12,096 bases of DNA from JBOHNM01 sp050730675 (GTDB lineage Bacteria; Planctomycetota; Phycisphaerae; Phycisphaerales; UBA1924): positions 1 through 12,096 of the forward strand of contig JBOHNM010000127.1 of assembly GCA_050730675.1 (NCBI GenBank), given 5' to 3'. Within the stretch, counting starts at the first letter, position 1. Each line of letters starts with the position of its first letter. The position numbers and the translations under genes are program-made. Positions 6,162 through 12,096 of the stretch are shown here, in pieces. The notes under the pieces are model-generated. The model did no database searches. It had not been told where the DNA came from and was given only the letters and a program-made list of their open reading frames with translations.

Positions 6162-7886
6162 ATGCGCACCGCCCTCGCCGCCTTCGCTTCACTCGCATTC
6201 TGCGCCGCCGCGTTCGGTCAATGGCCGACCAGTTCGTCCACGCCGCTCGCCATCGGCGACGGCGAAGGTGAGCAGAACCAGTCGCTCCTGGCAGTCGCGC
6301 CCGACGGTTCGACCTACGTCATGTGGCACGACAATCGCCCCCCCGGCGGGTACAACCCGACGATCCAGCGGCTGAACGCCGCGGGCGTCGAGCAGTGGGC
6401 GCACAACGGCCTGACGCTGGCGGACACCACCTACACCGCCACACTCACGTATATCGCGTTGTCGGTGGATTCCTCAGGCAACGCCATCGCCGCCTACGGC
6501 GACAATTCCAGCGGTACGTTCCAGGTTGCGGTCCAGAAGATCAGCCCGGCCGGTGTCAAGCTCTGGGGCCCCAATGGTGTGGCGATTCCGAACTCCGCTA
6601 GCGCCACGGGCGTCAAAGTAACATCAGTCGCCAATGGCGATGTGGTTGTCGGATTTACCGCCAACGGCGGCCATATCCAGCGCATCGGACCCAACGGCGA
6701 GCTGGTGGGCGCGATGCTCGATGTCGTCGAGACAGGCCACGTTGTGTTTGTGTCCGAATTGCGCGGTTCGACCAATGGCGCGTTCGTCGCCCTGTTCACG
6801 CGGTCGTTCGGCACCAATTACCAGACCACCGCCAAGTACCTGTACGTCCAGAAGTACGACGTCAACAACGTGCCGCAGTGGCCGACCGATGCCGGCGCGA
6901 TCGGCTCGCTCCTCTACGGCCCGACCGGCGCTCCCTATACGGCCCAGGGCGGATCGATCCAGAGCGGCACCTTCCCCACGTTCGTCTCCGACGGCGCAGG
7001 CGGCGCGGTGTTCAGTTGGTACGAGACGGGCGGCTATCGCAAGAACTTCGTGCAGCACGTCCGTCCCAATGGTGCGCTGCGCTATCCCGCCCCCGGCCTG
7101 CCCGCCAGTCCGCGCTACTTCACCGGGCCCGGCACGCTCCCCGCCGCCGCGACAATCGGCCTCGATATCAGCGCAGACTACCTCCCCGTGACCGACGAGA
7201 TCGTCGCCACCTGGCGCGAGACCAACAACGGAGCACAGTCGAACGACACGGTCTACGCCCAGAAGTTCGGCGGCGGTGACGGCAACGCCGAAACGCTGCT
7301 CTGGGGGGCCGACGGCGTCGTTGTCCGGCCCACCCTGGTCTCCTCCGGCACGAGCCACACGCAGCCATCGATCATCACCACGCGGGCGGCCCTCGGCGGC
7401 TGCTACAGCGTCTGGATCGTCGGCCTGAGCAACTCGGACAGTCTTGTCCAAGGTCAGCGGATCAAGTCGGGCGGCGACGCGGCCTGGAACAACGGCGAGC
7501 CGCTGACTATCTCCTCCGAAGGCGGCTATCGCACCAACCGCATGGGTGCCGGCGTGCTGTCCAGCGGGAGCCTGGTGGTCAGCTATAGCAATTCGCCGGA
7601 CATCAGCAGCTCCAACGCTGACCTCTACATCCAGCACGTCACGCGGGACGGTGAGTTCACGGGCGACTCATGCACCGCGGCGGACGTCGCCGGCCTGGGT
7701 GGCTCGGTCGGCCCTGACGGGGCCCTCACCGCCGACGACCTGATCGTCTACCTGGACGCGTTCTTCTCCAACAACCTTGCGGTGGCCGACATCGCAAGCC
7801 TCGGTGGCGGCGCGGGCGCCGACGGTCAATTGACCGCCGACGACCTTATCTACTTCCTCGGGCAGTTCTTCACTGGTTGCAATTGA
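6162..7886 (+). CDS. Secreted eight-repeat (propeller-like) protein with GC-type dockerin tail
   Basis: A 574-residue exported protein. GGAG at 6152-6155 lies 6 nt before ATG 6162, so this start is chosen over ATG 6156, which abuts the motif. The signal peptide is MRTALAAFASLAFCAAAFGQ, cleaved near AFG-Q. The body (about 25-500) holds eight diverged units. Each has a hydrophobic strand ending in an aromatic (YVMWHDNR, IAAYGDNS, VVVGFTANG, FVALFTRS, AVFSWYETG, IVATWRET, YSVWIVG, LVVSYSNS) followed by a (V/I/A/G)Q(K/R/H) strand and often a G..LW..NG turn. The Q residues fall near 69, 125, 173, 230, 298, 367, 432 and 491. This pattern fits a beta-propeller; the fold is inferred. The tail (504-574) repeats 'AD-A-LGG--G-DG-LTADDLI-(Y)FL--FF' twice and ends FFTGCN, a calcium-loop GC-type dockerin that probably mediates cell-surface or complex anchoring. 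Ligand unknown. Confidence 0.85.
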   Translation: MRTALAAFASLAFCAAAFGQWPTSSSTPLAIGDGEGEQNQSLLAVAPDGSTYVMWHDNRPPGGYNPTIQRLNAAGVEQWAHNGLTLADTTYTATLTYIALSVDSSGNAIAAYGDNSSGTFQVAVQKISPAGVKLWGPNGVAIPNSASATGVKVTSVANGDVVVGFTANGGHIQRIGPNGELVGAMLDVVETGHVVFVSELRGSTNGAFVALFTRSFGTNYQTTAKYLYVQKYDVNNVPQWPTDAGAIGSLLYGPTGAPYTAQGGSIQSGTFPTFVSDGAGGAVFSWYETGGYRKNFVQHVRPNGALRYPAPGLPASPRYFTGPGTLPAAATIGLDISADYLPVTDEIVATWRETNNGAQSNDTVYAQKFGGGDGNAETLLWGADGVVVRPTLVSSGTSHTQPSIITTRAALGGCYSVWIVGLSNSDSLVQGQRIKSGGDAAWNNGEPLTISSEGGYRTNRMGAGVLSSGSLVVSYSNSPDISSSNADLYIQHVTRDGEFTGDSCTAADVAGLGGSVGPDGALTADDLIVYLDAFFSNNLAVADIASLGGGAGADGQLTADDLIYFLGQFFTGCN

Positions 7887-7901
7887 CGCGACCGTGGTCC
7901 G

Positions 7902-8654
7902 TCACTCCGCCATGTTCTTGATCTCGTCGCGCAGGATCGCGGCGAGTTCATAATTCTCTTCTTTGAGCGCGGCTTCCAGCCGGCGGTTGAGTTCCGCCTT
8001 CTGGCTCACCGGCAGCTTGGGCACCAACGCTTCGCGCATGCCGCGCAGAAGCTGAACCTCGCTCGACGCGTCGAACGCGCCGTCGTTGCCGCTGTCCACG
8101 AAGTGCTGACGCAGCGCGTCGAGCCCCTCGTCGATCGCGTGCAGCGCCGCCTTCGGTTCGTTGTCCTTGAGCGCCTGGCTCGCCAGCGCGCGGGCCCGCA
8201 TCATCGTGATGTACGCGCGGAACGGCTCGAGCGCCTGCCGGTCGGCCTCCGTCTCGGCGTGCTTGGCGCATAGGTCCAACACACGGAGGTTCCGGGTCGT
8301 GTCCCGCACGACCCCCTCGAAATCTTCAAGGACCAAAAGAGCCATGTACCGGTGGTAGTACTGAACAGCTTCTTCACGCAGTTCGCGGCAGTCGTCCCCC
8401 GAAAGGACAAACCCTTGGTGGCTCTGGTTCTCGGCTTGATGGTCGTCCTGACGCGCCTCGTGATACTCCAGCAGGCTCTCGAAACCCCGCGGTCGGGCTC
8501 CGTCCGGGCGGCCTTCGGTATGCATCTGGAGGACCCCCAGATCGAGCCGCATCTGGATGCGGGGTTCCCCGTCATCCCCTTCGATCAGCCGCACATTCAA
8601 CTTACCCGGCTCATACGGCCAATCTTGGAGCATCTTGCTCAGGTCCAGACTCAC
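7902..8654 (-). CDS. UVR-motif protein of unknown function
   Basis: A 250-residue cytoplasmic protein. The GTG start at 8654 is supported by GGAG six bases upstream on the minus strand (8664-8661); an ATG seven codons later (MLQDW) lacks such a site. The N-terminus (about 1-50) is beta-rich: WPYEPGKLNVRLIEGDDGEPRIQMRLDLGVLQM. The middle is helical with paired-helix character (97-125, 139-190), including VQYYHRYMALLVLEDFEGVVRD. The C-terminus (217-247) is a UVR motif, KAELNRRLEAALKEENYELA then AILRDEIK, the helical hairpin by which UvrB and UvrC touch and which also occurs in McsA and Clp proteins. No zinc-binding CxxC pairs are present, so it is not McsA, and no nuclease or helicase domain is seen. 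A partner carrying a UVR-type helix is the natural guess. It is convergent with the dockerin protein, 15 nt apart. Confidence 0.8.
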   Translation of the reverse strand: MSLDLSKMLQDWPYEPGKLNVRLIEGDDGEPRIQMRLDLGVLQMHTEGRPDGARPRGFESLLEYHEARQDDHQAENQSHQGFVLSGDDCRELREEAVQYYHRYMALLVLEDFEGVVRDTTRNLRVLDLCAKHAETEADRQALEPFRAYITMMRARALASQALKDNEPKAALHAIDEGLDALRQHFVDSGNDGAFDASSEVQLLRGMREALVPKLPVSQKAELNRRLEAALKEENYELAAILRDEIKNMAE

Positions 8655-8824
8655 AGGCTTCTCCAAAGAACTTTGGGGGGTCGCAGGCCCCACGCGGCTT
8701 AGGCATAAGTGTATATCGAGCCCGGCCTGTCTCGGGTTCTTCACCCAATAGGTGACAGCGCTTGCAAGGCCGATAAACCCCCCACGTTCACCCAATCGGA
8801 TCGTCCGTTCCGGGCGATAGCCCC

Positions 8825-8853
8825 TTGCAAGAGCGGGCTCAAGCGCGGATAGT
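8825..8853 (+). promoter_or_regulatory. Candidate sigma-70 promoter for the sigma-factor gene
   Basis: TTGCAA (8825-8830) and GATAGT (8848-8853) are separated by exactly 17 bp; each matches four of six consensus positions. The predicted transcript would start near 8860 and carry a leader of about 110 nt that contains the 8913-8933 hairpin. Match quality is moderate. Confidence 0.35.
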
Positions 8854-8912
8854 CATGGGACGATTGCATCCCGCAGCGTCGGACAAGCGTAGCGTAGTGC
8901 GGTTAGCCCCAC

Positions 8913-8933
8913 CGTCCTTCGATCCGAAGGACG
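8913..8933. promoter_or_regulatory. Strong leader hairpin upstream of the sigma-factor gene
   Basis: CGTCCTTCG-ATC-CGAAGGACG is a perfect 9-bp stem with a 3-nt loop, 39 nt before the chosen start. Flanking GTAGCG (near 8889) and CGCTAC (8932-8937) could form a competing larger fold. No T-tract follows, so it is not a simple terminator. It may be a leader control element or part of a palindromic repeat. Confidence 0.45.
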
Positions 8934-8972
8934 CTACCCGCGAGCGCTCTGCCCGCGGAAAGGTTGTCGAGA

Positions 8973-9914
8973 GTGCCGACAGCAAGGTCCACACGAACGC
9001 CCCAGCAGGGTGAGTTGCAATCTGGTCTGCAGTTGTACCTGCGCCAGATCAATGAAACCCCGCTGCTGACCGCCGAGGAGGAGAAGGCGCTCGGCTGGGC
9101 CATCATCAACGACAACTGCCCGATCGCGCGCGAGAAGATGATCCGCGCGAACCTCCGCCTGGTGGTGTCGATCGCCAAGAACTACGTCAACCGCGGGCTC
9201 ACGCTCCAGGACCTCATCGAAGAGGGCAACGTGGGTCTCCTGCGCGCCGTGGAGGGGTTTGACCCCGCCCAGGGCGCCCGCTTCTCCACCTACGCCTCGT
9301 GGTGGATCAAGCAGGCCATCAAGCGTGCGCTGATCAACGCCGTCCAGCCCATCCACGTGCCGGCCTACATGGTCGAGTTGATCGCCAAGTGGAAGCAGGC
9401 CTCGCGCAAGCTCGAGGGCGCGCTCGGCCGACCCGCCACGCTCCAGGAACTCGCTGAGGAACTGCAACTCCCCCTCAAGAAGCTCCGCATCATCAAGCGG
9501 GCCATCCGCGCCGTCAAGGCCCCGGCCCAGGCCCCGACCGACGAGCACGGCGACTCCATGAGCTTCGGTGAGATGCTCGCCGACCACCGCACCGATCCCC
9601 CGCCCGACGCGATGATGCGCTCAGACGAGCTGCGCACCATCCGCCGCCTCCTCGACGCCATCGACGAACGCGAGGCGAGGATCTTGCGCATGCGGTTCGG
9701 CTTCGACGGCCAAGAGCCACTGACGCTCAAGCAGATCGCCGTGGAAATCGGCATCTCCCGCGAACGCGTCCGCCAGATCGCCGACGAGGCCCTGCGCAAG
9801 CTCAATTCGCAGCTCAACGACGACCGGCCCACGCGGTTTTTCCGCCCCGCCGACCTCGAAGAGGACAGCGACGACGACTCCGAGCCTCGCCGTCCCCGCT
9901 CGATCGCGATCTGA
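8973..9914 (+). CDS. RNA polymerase sigma factor, sigma-70 (RpoD/SigA-like) family
   Basis: A 313-residue sigma factor that directs core RNA polymerase to promoters. Regions in order: 1.2 (LQLYLRQINETPLLTAEEEK, about 19-38); 2 (55-124) with ANLRLVVSIAKNY, LQDLIEEGNVGLLRAVEGFD and the -10-reading helix FSTYASWWIKQAIKRAL; 3 (about 130-207) starting IHVPAYM; and 4 (about 223-279) with DEREARILRMRFG and the -35 helix-turn-helix LTLKQIAVEIGISRERVRQI. Region 1.1 is absent, and a very acidic stretch (EEDSDDDSE) precedes the basic C-terminus. This fits a SigA-like factor of the kind common in planctomycetes; whether it is the housekeeping sigma is not decidable here. I prefer GTG 8973, 9 nt after GGAAAGG, over TTG 8964, which directly abuts that motif. 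Confidence 0.95.
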   Translation: MPTARSTRTPQQGELQSGLQLYLRQINETPLLTAEEEKALGWAIINDNCPIAREKMIRANLRLVVSIAKNYVNRGLTLQDLIEEGNVGLLRAVEGFDPAQGARFSTYASWWIKQAIKRALINAVQPIHVPAYMVELIAKWKQASRKLEGALGRPATLQELAEELQLPLKKLRIIKRAIRAVKAPAQAPTDEHGDSMSFGEMLADHRTDPPPDAMMRSDELRTIRRLLDAIDEREARILRMRFGFDGQEPLTLKQIAVEIGISRERVRQIADEALRKLNSQLNDDRPTRFFRPADLEEDSDDDSEPRRPRSIAI

Positions 9915-9982
9915 GCCCGCAACCGCCAAGTAACAGCCTACCCCGACCCCTCCCGCGCCCAAGTCGTTGCGCGCCCGAGGTT

Positions 9983-9991
9983 TGCTAATAT
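9983..9991 (+). promoter_or_regulatory. Candidate extended -10 promoter for the exported-protein gene
   Basis: TGC-TAATAT has the TGn extension plus a four-of-six -10 match, placed 26 nt upstream of the start-codon region in a GC-rich 109-nt gap. The -35 is poor (a TTGCGC at 9967 is too close at 13 bp), as tolerated with an extended -10. Confidence 0.35.
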
Positions 9992-10023
9992 CCCCGCCTC
10001 TCGTACACCGCGGAGATATGGCT

Positions 10024-11580
10024 ATGGCTGTCTCGGTTCGACCATTCCCCTTCGTCCTTCGCTTCCTTGTGCTTGCGATGTCGGTGCTGGCCGCGGCGGG
10101 CCTCGCCCGCGCCGACGACTACATCGACCGCGTCAACGCGATGTACAAGGACATCGCCCCCGACAAGCGCACCGACAAGGTGCTCTTCCCGCTGATGGCC
10201 AAGATGGCCCCGCCGCCGGCCGACGTGGACACGCCCCTCAAGGCCGCCCTCATGCCCGCGTCGGCCAGCAAGTTCAAGGCCGCCGCCGACTGGGCCCAGG
10301 GCGATCCGCAGAAGGCCGTCATCGAAGCGGTGAAGAAGGTCACCGAGATGAAGGACTACAAATCGGCCTACGCCATCGGGCAGGGGTACGGCGCCAACGC
10401 CGTTGATCCCGACACGATTGCCACCAACATGTGGACCGACCTCGGCACTCCCGAGTTGCTCACCAGCGCCAACTTCATGTTCATCCCCAAGCTGCGTGAC
10501 GTCTTCACGCTGCTGCACGTTGAGGCCACGCGACTGGCCGCCGAGGGCAAGGTGTGGGAAGCCATGGAGTTGACCGTTGCCAACCTCTACCTGGCGCGTC
10601 AGGTCGCCGACCGGGCATTCTTCGCCGAGCAGCTCCCCGGGCTTCAGGCCTGTGTGCTCTCGCTCAATCGCATACGAGACATCGCCTACATGGACGTGAT
10701 TTCGGGCTCGCCCAAACTCACCGCCGAGAACATGCGGTCGCTCATCGAGAAGCACAACGACGTAAAGCTCCTGGGGATCAAGCGACTGACCCTCGCCCGC
10801 GCCGACGCCGTCGGCCTTGAGCAGCTCATCGGATATGTCTTCGAGAAAGGCGGCAAGCCCAACCGCGACTTCGCTCCATTCCTGGCCCGCCTCTCCAGTC
10901 GCGACCGGCCGCTGCGTGCGTTCAGCGAGACCGCCAAGTGGGAAGCGATCGCCCCACTCCACGCCAACGAAATCGAGACCCGGCAGAAAGTTGCCGACGT
11001 CTTTGGCGACTGGAACAACCGCTGGAAGCTCGACCCTTTTGACGGCAAGCTCAAGCTCCCCACCGACTACGCCAAGCTCGACAAAACCCGGTTCGCTCTG
11101 GTGGAACAGTTTTTCGGCGACATGAGCGAGGCCTTCACCTATCAGTCACAACTGCGGGTAGAAGCCGTCGGCACGACGACGTCGCTGGGTGTCATTGGCT
11201 TCCGACTCGCTAATCGCCAGTTCCCCCCAGACGTGACCTCCATCCGCCCGACGTTCATGGCGAGGGTTGATCTTGATCCCTTTGATCGCACGCACACCAA
11301 CAACCTGCGTTATTTGGTTCCGGGCACCAAGGGCACGCCTAATCCCTACGAGATCCGTCTTCTCCCCGACTTCAACGGTGTGCGTTACCCGAACTTCGCC
11401 ATCCCGCTACGGGATGACACCTTCATCCTGTTCTCGGTCGGTCCCGATGGGAACGCCAGCGGCGCCAAGCTTGCGACACAGATGGCCTTCGACGAGCGTG
11501 GCGACTACCTGATCTTCCCCCCCATGCTCTCGATGGTCCGCAAGCATCTGATCGAACGCGACAACAGTCCCTACAAGTAA
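10024..11580 (+). CDS. Exported protein of unknown function, planctomycete type
   Basis: A 518-residue protein with an N-terminal signal peptide: basic MAVSVRPFPFVLR, a hydrophobic core, and likely cleavage after ARA (residue 30), leaving DDYIDRV. GGAG at 10012-10015 lies 8 nt before ATG 10024, favouring it over ATG 10018. Residues about 30-350 look helical and repeat-like without a motif I recognise (for example EAMELTVANLYLARQVADRA). The C-terminal 135 residues follow a pattern I associate with planctomycete exported proteins: a helix then FRLANRQFPPDV (near 392-403), a DPFD box (near 418-421), LRYLVPG, and DDTFILFSVGPDG (464-476), then DYLIFPP. That pattern recalls the periplasmic end of type II pseudopilin-like proteins, but no prepilin cleavage site is present. 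Its job is unknown. It precedes trxB by 48 nt on the same strand. Confidence 0.8.
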   Translation: MAVSVRPFPFVLRFLVLAMSVLAAAGLARADDYIDRVNAMYKDIAPDKRTDKVLFPLMAKMAPPPADVDTPLKAALMPASASKFKAAADWAQGDPQKAVIEAVKKVTEMKDYKSAYAIGQGYGANAVDPDTIATNMWTDLGTPELLTSANFMFIPKLRDVFTLLHVEATRLAAEGKVWEAMELTVANLYLARQVADRAFFAEQLPGLQACVLSLNRIRDIAYMDVISGSPKLTAENMRSLIEKHNDVKLLGIKRLTLARADAVGLEQLIGYVFEKGGKPNRDFAPFLARLSSRDRPLRAFSETAKWEAIAPLHANEIETRQKVADVFGDWNNRWKLDPFDGKLKLPTDYAKLDKTRFALVEQFFGDMSEAFTYQSQLRVEAVGTTTSLGVIGFRLANRQFPPDVTSIRPTFMARVDLDPFDRTHTNNLRYLVPGTKGTPNPYEIRLLPDFNGVRYPNFAIPLRDDTFILFSVGPDGNASGAKLATQMAFDERGDYLIFPPMLSMVRKHLIERDNSPYK

Positions 11581-11628
11581 CCGATTGGTCACCGCGATCA
11601 TCGAAGAGGGTGTCACCGTAAATCGATT

Positions 11629-12096
11629 ATGTCTCACGACCACGCCCACAAACTCGTCATCATCGGTTCCGGCCCCGCCGGATGGACCGCCGCGATCTAC
11701 GCCGCCCGCGCCCAGCTCAATCCCGTGGTCTACATCGGCGTGCCCAAGCAGGACCCCGGCCCCGTGCTTCCCGGTGGGCAGCTCATGCTCACCACTGAGG
11801 TCGAGAACTACCCCGGCTTCTCGCATGGGATCACCGGCCCCAAGATGATGGACGAGTTCCAGAAGCAGGCCGAACGCTTCGGGACCAAGGTGATCGGCGA
11901 GGACATCCTCCGCTGCGATTTTTCCAAGCGCCCCTTCACCCTCCATACCAGCGCCGATGGTCAGTCCAAGACCGGCGAGGTCAAGGCCAATTCGGTCATC
12001 ATCGCCACCGGCGCCGTCGCCAACTGGCTCGGCCTCCCTAACGAGATGCGCCTGGCCCGCTCCGGCGGCGGCGTCTCCGCCTGCGCCGTCTGCGAC
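11629..12096 (+). CDS. trxB: Thioredoxin reductase (NADPH), N-terminal part, cut by window end
   Basis: The first 156 residues of a low-Mr thioredoxin reductase, the FAD enzyme that passes electrons from NADPH to thioredoxin. Seen: FAD loop IIGSGPAGWTAAIYAARA (11-28), GGQLMLTTEVENYPGF (49-64), an ERFGTKV strand (82-88), VIIATGA (123-129), and the redox-active disulfide in VSACAVCD (Cys 152 and 155). CAVC instead of the CATC of E. coli, together with RFGT and DFSKRPF, matches the plant/chlamydia-like subtype as I remember it. The sequence stops right after the active site, so the NADPH domain is not visible. ATG 11629 is preceded by GAAGAGGG, but 18 nt away, which is too far for a normal ribosome site; cotranscription with the upstream gene is plausible. 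Confidence 0.94.
   Translation, partial: MSHDHAHKLVIIGSGPAGWTAAIYAARAQLNPVVYIGVPKQDPGPVLPGGQLMLTTEVENYPGFSHGITGPKMMDEFQKQAERFGTKVIGEDILRCDFSKRPFTLHTSADGQSKTGEVKANSVIIATGAVANWLGLPNEMRLARSGGGVSACAVCD

Larger units (their letters stand above)
8655..8972. other. Divergent 318-nt intergenic region upstream of the sigma-factor gene
   Basis: No gene is supported here. It serves as 5' region for both the UVR-motif gene (minus) and the sigma gene (plus). On the minus strand, near 8710-8720, a TATACACTTATG stretch is the only AT-rich -10-like sequence. Toward the sigma gene it holds a candidate promoter (8825-8853), a GGGA/TCCC mini-dyad near 8858-8875, and a strong hairpin (8913-8933). The stretch 8880-8912, GGACAAGCG ... 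CGGTTAGCCCC, can pair imperfectly and has the look of a dispersed intergenic palindromic element. Confidence 0.6.

Noticed and set aside
6624..7637. 337-codon minus-strand frame opposite the dockerin protein
   Set aside because: No family-like motifs; the plus strand has signal peptide, repeats and dockerin in one frame.
8655..8795. Longer N-terminus for the UVR-motif protein (open frame back to 8795)
   Set aside because: The GTG at 8654 has a well-placed GGAG; the upstream translation has no family character and covers the likely promoter region.
8825..9013. 62-codon plus-strand frame before the sigma gene
   Set aside because: Overlaps the strong hairpin and the sigma start, no ribosome site, no recognisable motif.
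11581..11628. GGTCACC and GGTGTCACC palindromes before trxB as an operator
   Set aside because: Too short and unequal to support a specific regulator site; likely chance in this composition.

Overview
The window is GC-rich bacterial chromosomal DNA that reads as a planctomycete, most likely class Phycisphaerae. Three things point there: a secreted protein ending in a duplicated GC-type dockerin (the 'LTADD ... FLxxFFxGC' pattern), a low-Mr thioredoxin reductase of the plant/chlamydia-like subtype (VSACAVCD), and secreted proteins of a planctomycete type. The taxonomic call is inference; no rRNA lies in the window.

Layout, left to right. (1) 72-587, minus strand: an RNase P RNA gene (rnpB) with its intrinsic terminator, and an unusually large insertion where helix P19 sits. 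(2) 640-1734, plus: a Gfo/Idh/MocA-fold protein that appears to lack both the usual nucleotide-binding glycine loop and the catalytic lysine. (3) 1761-2114, minus: a small exported protein of unknown role, convergent with (2) and divergent from (4). (4) 2188-4122, plus: mnmG, the tRNA wobble-uridine modification enzyme, carrying an in-frame (CAAAGTT)4 tract. (5) 4170-5963, plus: a CPA2-type cation/proton antiporter with a cytoplasmic RCK/TrkA-N domain. (6) 6162-7886, plus: a secreted protein with eight degenerate blade-like repeats and the dockerin tail. (7) 7902-8654, minus: a UVR-motif protein. (8) 8973-9914, plus: a sigma-70-family factor without region 1.1. (9) 10024-11580, plus: a large exported protein of unknown function. 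(10) 11629 to the window end, plus: the N-terminal part of thioredoxin reductase (trxB).

This looks like ordinary core-genome neighbourhood: housekeeping functions (tRNA processing and modification, ion homeostasis, transcription initiation, thiol redox) mixed with lineage-specific exported proteins. The only plausible same-strand transcription units are mnmG with the antiporter (47-nt gap) and the 518-residue exported protein with trxB (48-nt gap). I see no tRNA, rRNA, CRISPR array, insertion sequence, phage or toxin/defence module. I found no convincing undescribed multi-gene system. The points most worth a second look are the repeat protein with its dockerin tail, the degenerate MocA protein, the tandem repeat inside mnmG, the expanded RNase P RNA, and the structured stretch upstream of the sigma-factor gene.
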